Shown piece after piece: positions 60,201-64,000 of a stretch of 64,000 nucleotides of DNA (position 1 is the stretch's first letter; each line of letters opens with the position of its first letter). The notes beneath the pieces are model-generated. The model was given only the letters and a program-made list of their open reading frames with translations, was not told the origin of the DNA and did not search any database. Both the position numbers and the translations under genes were made by a program. The DNA comes from Hypsibius dujardini (Eukaryota > Tardigrada > Eutardigrada > Parachela > Hypsibiidae): contig LRSR01014085.1 in NCBI GenBank assembly GCA_001579985.1, positions 16,301-80,300 on the forward strand, read 5' to 3'.

Positions 60201-63200
60201 GCACCACCCGTAGCGGATGGACTGCATGTCGACTGCAACGGCAGGGGAATCAACGCCGGACTGGAAATCCTAGCATCATCTTGAATGAACATGCTCATAT
60301 CGTTGGTTTCAGGTCCGTTGATCGGTGCGCAGACTAGCGGAGTTCCAGCGACACCCTCGTCCATCGACATTGCCTGGACGTCAGGGATAGCGCTGTAGCG
60401 ACGCGAACGGGTCAGATCAGCTGCGGACGGGCTCATCTCGGCTTCACATTCGTCACCCGGGCAAAACCACCTGAAAGTTTTGAGACCAGTTAACATGGAT
60501 CGACAAACCATAAGTGACAGCTAGAGCGATACAGTTCTGAGTGGAGAATAAATACTAACCCGACAGAAGCTCGTACAGCTTCCTCCGGAAAGATGGAACA
60601 CTGCAACGCCGCCGGCACTTCATCCAGCCCGGACAAATCCTCCTGCCCGGACAAATCCTCCTGCGAAAGGCTCATATCCACCGCGCCGTTTTCCGGCATG
60701 ACTGGAACAATATCTTCAGTTTCGCCTTCTCCGCTGTCATGTGGTGAGGCAAGTAGAGTGGAACCCCTCCTCGACGCATCCGCGGGTGAGATGCTCATAT
60801 CTGCAAAGGACTGTTCCGCTTCCGCGATGAAATTCTTCAGGACATTGAACTGCTCCGGCTCAGCTGTAAAGGACTTCCGAGACTGCCCCGGATCGGGCGC
60901 AACAGCGAACGACTGCTGTACAAGCTCCATGTCTTCCGGCTCCTCAAGACCATCCTCGGCTAGTTTTGTGGACATGTCGAAAAACGACTTGAAGGTGCCC
61001 CCTTCTCCTTCCTGATGCAGCATCAGCGAATGATCCGCTTCCGGGGAAGGTTGAGCTTTTTGTTGGACAATTACGCTGAGACGGCTGTTTGCAATTCCGG
61101 GATTACTGTCTACTATAAAGTGGAATGCCAGTTGTGGAGCAAGTGCTGGGGATTAAATAGCAAACTTGGTTTTGATCTTACGAGTAGTTTGAGTGATGTA
61201 GGAGTTGGCGGTTGACGGTCCAACTCGATGCAAGTCAGGTGTGGTCTTTTTGGCTCCCGGGGAGACTGTCCGAATCGGTGCAGGTCGTTTCACGCCCGTG
61301 TGAGTGGGACTTCGAAGGGTGGACTCATTGGGGTCGCACTCGTTGGAGTTGAGACCTGGAAATCAACGTACTGCACGTATAACACGGCACTGTAACAGTC
61401 ACCAGACATCTAAAGCCGTCGATCAAGCAATTCCGGAAGATAATCCGACGAAAAACAGGATTTTACAAAAACTCCATTTGAAACCTAAAAATTTGGTTCT
61501 GACTATCTCAGTTTTAAATTAAACTAAATTAAAGAGTAAATTCACAAGGAAACTCCGATAAGATAAACTTGAGTTCCCATCATGGACCTAATCTACGAAC
61601 AATCAACGTACTGCTTCCTCCCATGCCAGACGTCTCATTGACCACGTCCTCGGAAATGTCCATGTCGTTCGCAATTACATCCATTTGAGTCACTTCTGGG
61701 TCGTGTGATGCCGCAACGCGCGGGATGACATTCCATTCCGGCAAATCCTCCTGCGACATTTCCATATCCTCCCCTTCTCCCTCCTCCGTCACGACGATAC
61801 TATCCGGAATTGTACTAGCCTGCATCATGGCAGCGAATTCGGCCTCAATCTCAGGCGGGACGCTTACGTGCGAGGGACGCAAGTCGTCGTGTGACTGATC
61901 CGGTTCCGCTGAGGCAGCAGCCTCGACTGCCGCAGGAATTCCATCAATCAAAGCAGCGACTTCTTCACGAGGCATGCTCATGTCGTTATCTGACAAGCTG
62001 CTAACAGGGTCCGCAACAGCCAACGGAACCGGCTGTTCGATAGGAGCAAGCGCACTCTCACGGGAGATATCCATTTCGTGAGAGCAATTCAACGTGCCCT
62101 GCTCCGACGAAGAATCCTGCGCCATTTCATTAGAGTCCCGTTTGGTCGCGTCTAATGGAGACAGACTCATATCCATTATGGACGGTTCATGTGCCGGTTG
62201 CTCAAACAATCTCTCCGCCACTGGTAAATCCATGAGCACATTGAAATCGTCCCCGTCTCCTGTTCCCAAATTGTTGACGTGAATTGGGTGACTGCTCGTG
62301 TCGGAGAGCGACATGTTGCTCGTCTCTTCACCGCCATGGAACATGGATTTGTTGTGTTGGCCGCCGTCGAGTGAGGAAGTACTGCGATCACCATAGGTCT
62401 GCAATCGCAAAACTATCAACTAACGCACATGCTAATAGTCAGGAAAATTTTAATAAAAGCAGCAAGTATCGTCGCATGTGTTCGTAAAGTGAAAAGAACA
62501 GATGATTTTCCAATAGCCAAATGAGACGTTATCATCATACAATAACAATGGAATATTTTGAATATATTAGAACACGCCAAGACTAATTTTAGTCAGTTTT
62601 ACTTGATACTATTCAAATCAGGAGTGGAGAAAAAAAACTAAAAAAAAGAAAGATTATTATTAGAATTCTTACTCATACTTTAATTTAGCTAAAATAAAAT
62701 AGCTTATATAAAACACTTTAATTTTAATTTAGATCGATCCCAGCTCGACGAACGCATAGAGGTCTCTGGATAACATAAATCAAGCGTTCGTCGAACTTAC
62801 ATCAGCGTCATCGTCTTCGGCCACCTGGGAGATTTCCATATCAACAGCACCGATGATGGTCCGGTTAGCGGCATTCATGTTTCGGGCAAACTTGATGACA
62901 TTAGAGATGCGGGACACTTCGCCTTCCAGCTCCATGCCGTCCATAGTAATATGCGCGAAATCGTGGAGACCGGTGGCGTCCGCCGCGGTAAAGTTCAGAC
63001 TGGGATTGTGCATGCTCACTTCCGTGACGGCTACCAGCCACTGTCCTTCTTCTCGTTCCTGGACCGGGACAGGTGATGTGTGATCCACATTTTTTACTTG
63101 GTGGTACTGCGGCAGGTCCTCGTACAGACCGCATTCTTGAACGTCGTAGTTTCTGGGGGAGTAGGAGTTGTGAGATGACTGATCGACACAGGCAGTCAGT

Positions 63201-63215
63201 CAGTCAGTCAGTCAG

Positions 63216-63249
<34 letters not shown>

Positions 63250-63951
63250 AACAACCAAACAGACAGACAGGGAGAGAAAGACAAAAAGGCGCAGTGACAT
63301 ATAGACAGACAGCCAGCCAGGCAGCTAAGCAGATAGAGCCAGAGAAAGAGACAAAGAAACAGACAGACAAGCAGCCGGATGGGGCAATTAAAACCTGAGT
63401 TCAAAGTGACTGGCGAAGCTGATTCGTCTACGAGCTGGTGCAATGGTCTCGTTGCCGAGCGAAGGAAGTGGCAGGCCGACTTTCAGAATCTGCAGGTGGA
63501 CAAAATAGTTGTAGTTAAACCTCACTAACAAACGCAGCTTCGATAAATCAACAAGTCGACCGAGTCGTTGGCAATTCGCAAGTGACTTGTCCAGAACCAA
63601 GTAATCATTCAATCAAAGAGCCAGCCCCAGGTCATCAATTCAACCTATCAATCAACCGGCTGCACCTCTTGAGTAACTGGAAAAACTTCATTGCCCAAGC
63701 CCCAAGCTAATCTTTCCGGCTTCACCCAAATTGGACCAATCACTTGAAACTCACAGATGATCGGCGTTTCCGTGCAGCCGGAACAGGCAGTGCAGAAGGT
63801 CCTCCTAAATTCCTGCAAAAAGCAAAAAGCAAAACGTAAAAAAGATGAAAAATAAACTCTTTCACTTTGAACGAAGTCTTTTTCACTCAGCTGACAACCA
63901 GGTTGATTCTTAGACGAAATGAATCACTCACCTAAAATGTCCGTCAGCCAT
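57270..63951 (-). CDS. KNL1: Kinetochore scaffold KNL1 (Spc105/CASC5), divergent
   Basis: Predicted 1243-aa outer-kinetochore scaffold that recruits PP1 and the BUB checkpoint proteins. Fourteen exons: 63951-63932, 63812-63755, 63489-63395, 63152-62801, 62398-61612, 61355-61182, 61112-60560, 60470-60046, 59519-59029, 58629-58494, 58420-58188, 58108-58023, 57943-57812 and 57459-57270; phases close. The N-terminus has both PP1-docking motifs in the usual order: SSILK (25-29, across exons 2/3) and RISF (48-51, in RRRISFA). The long acidic middle carries about 14 short MELT-like motifs, for example MDMSLS, MDISRE, MEMSQED, MDISED, MEISQ, MSISPAD and MSLSQED. A helical segment (LIEPIKRHLEQLEASLD) precedes a C-terminal RWD-like part (MHFMKMQLVDMMVHGIV ... 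EDLDRIIRTTPRTMNF), which would bind the MIS12 complex. Identification rests on motif order, not on overall similarity. Confidence 0.85.
57562..57805. repeat. 23-bp minisatellite in the last KNL1 intron
   Basis: About ten copies of a 23-bp unit containing 'accctcaaccctctacgggt', with minor variants. It lies within the intron between exons 13 and 14 and ends about 7 bp from the exon 13 donor. Confidence 0.95.
58822..58946. mobile_element. MITE-like fold-back element, family C (KNL1 intron 9)
   Basis: Arms 'acgtgacaaaaaccctgc' and 'gcgcaggatttttcctacgt' with the internal 'taactcggttagcgca' word shared with the copies at 21926-22050 and 27692-27819. More diverged than those two. Confidence 0.8.
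59790..60002. mobile_element. MITE-like fold-back element, family B (KNL1 intron 8)
   Basis: Arms share 'ggaatcgattgacatcagca' and its complement, and 'ggcggagctatgg' with 'ccatagctccgcccc'. Related to the element at 9758-10024, especially in the GC-rich centre-proximal block. Confidence 0.82.
63190..63290. repeat. (CAGT)n then (CAGA)n array in KNL1 intron 3
   Basis: Five CAGT units are followed by CAGA/CAAA units. Begins about 40 bp from exon 4. Confidence 0.9.
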
Positions 63952-64000
63952 GATTCCTCCAATTTCTCAGAATTTCCCAGCCCAAAACAGAAAAGGCTTC

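Overview
The window is animal nuclear DNA. Its protein genes are split by GT-AG introns, mostly 50-600 bp, and encode metazoan families: a LIM-homeobox factor, sphingosine-1-phosphate phosphatase, NAGK, a FYVE-domain Lst2 protein, ATG3, NBAS, a LENG9-like protein, SPEF2 and KNL1. The compact introns, short spacers and many (TCTG)n arrays suggest a small-genome invertebrate. I cannot fix the phylum from sequence alone; a tardigrade or another small protostome would fit, but that is a guess. All exon models below come from splice-site reading plus frame continuity. For the large genes the exon phases close exactly to a whole number of codons.

Layout. 1-3.3 kb: no supported gene; two minisatellites. 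3.3-6.5 kb (+): Lhx2/9 (apterous-type) gene, 5 exons. 7.2-9.0 kb (+): F-box gene with a frame break and an in-frame stop. 9.0-11.0 kb: fold-back repeats. 11.0-13.25 kb (+): sphingosine-1-phosphate phosphatase, 8 exons with two microexons. 13.7-15.3 kb (-): N-acetylglucosamine kinase. 16.0-20.3 kb: one copy of each core histone as two divergent pairs (H4-/H3+ and H2B-/H2A+). Each gene has one intron and I see no 3' stem-loop; a 31-N gap and repeat-like DNA lie between the pairs. 21.3-25.6 kb (+): ZFYVE28/Lst2, 13 exons.

26.0-64 kb: seven good genes all on the minus strand: ATG3 (26.0-27.9), a Ly6/uPAR-like secreted protein (30.1-30.9), an orphan rhodopsin-like GPCR (32.0-34.0), NBAS (34.5-45.5, 22 exons), a LENG9-like RWD/MJ1316/2H protein (46.1-48.1), SPEF2 (49.2-56.6, 11 exons) and a divergent KNL1 kinetochore scaffold (57.3-63.95, 14 exons, SILK and RISF PP1-docking motifs and about 14 MELT-like motifs). 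A broken secreted-protein-like gene on the plus strand lies inside an NBAS intron near 40-41 kb.

Repeats. At least four families of short fold-back (MITE-like) elements recur. One ~125 bp family sits in introns of Lst2, ATG3 and KNL1; another occurs at 9.8 and 59.8 kb. Sixteen or more (TCTG)n/(CAGA)n arrays lie almost only in introns. The most unusual features are the all-intron, apparently stem-loop-free core histone set whose only H2A ends in an H2A.X-type SQDV, the divergent KNL1 with 'DMSxS' MELT analogues, and the intron-targeted fold-back elements. No operon-like functional system is evident; the genes are ordinary housekeeping, developmental and ciliary genes.
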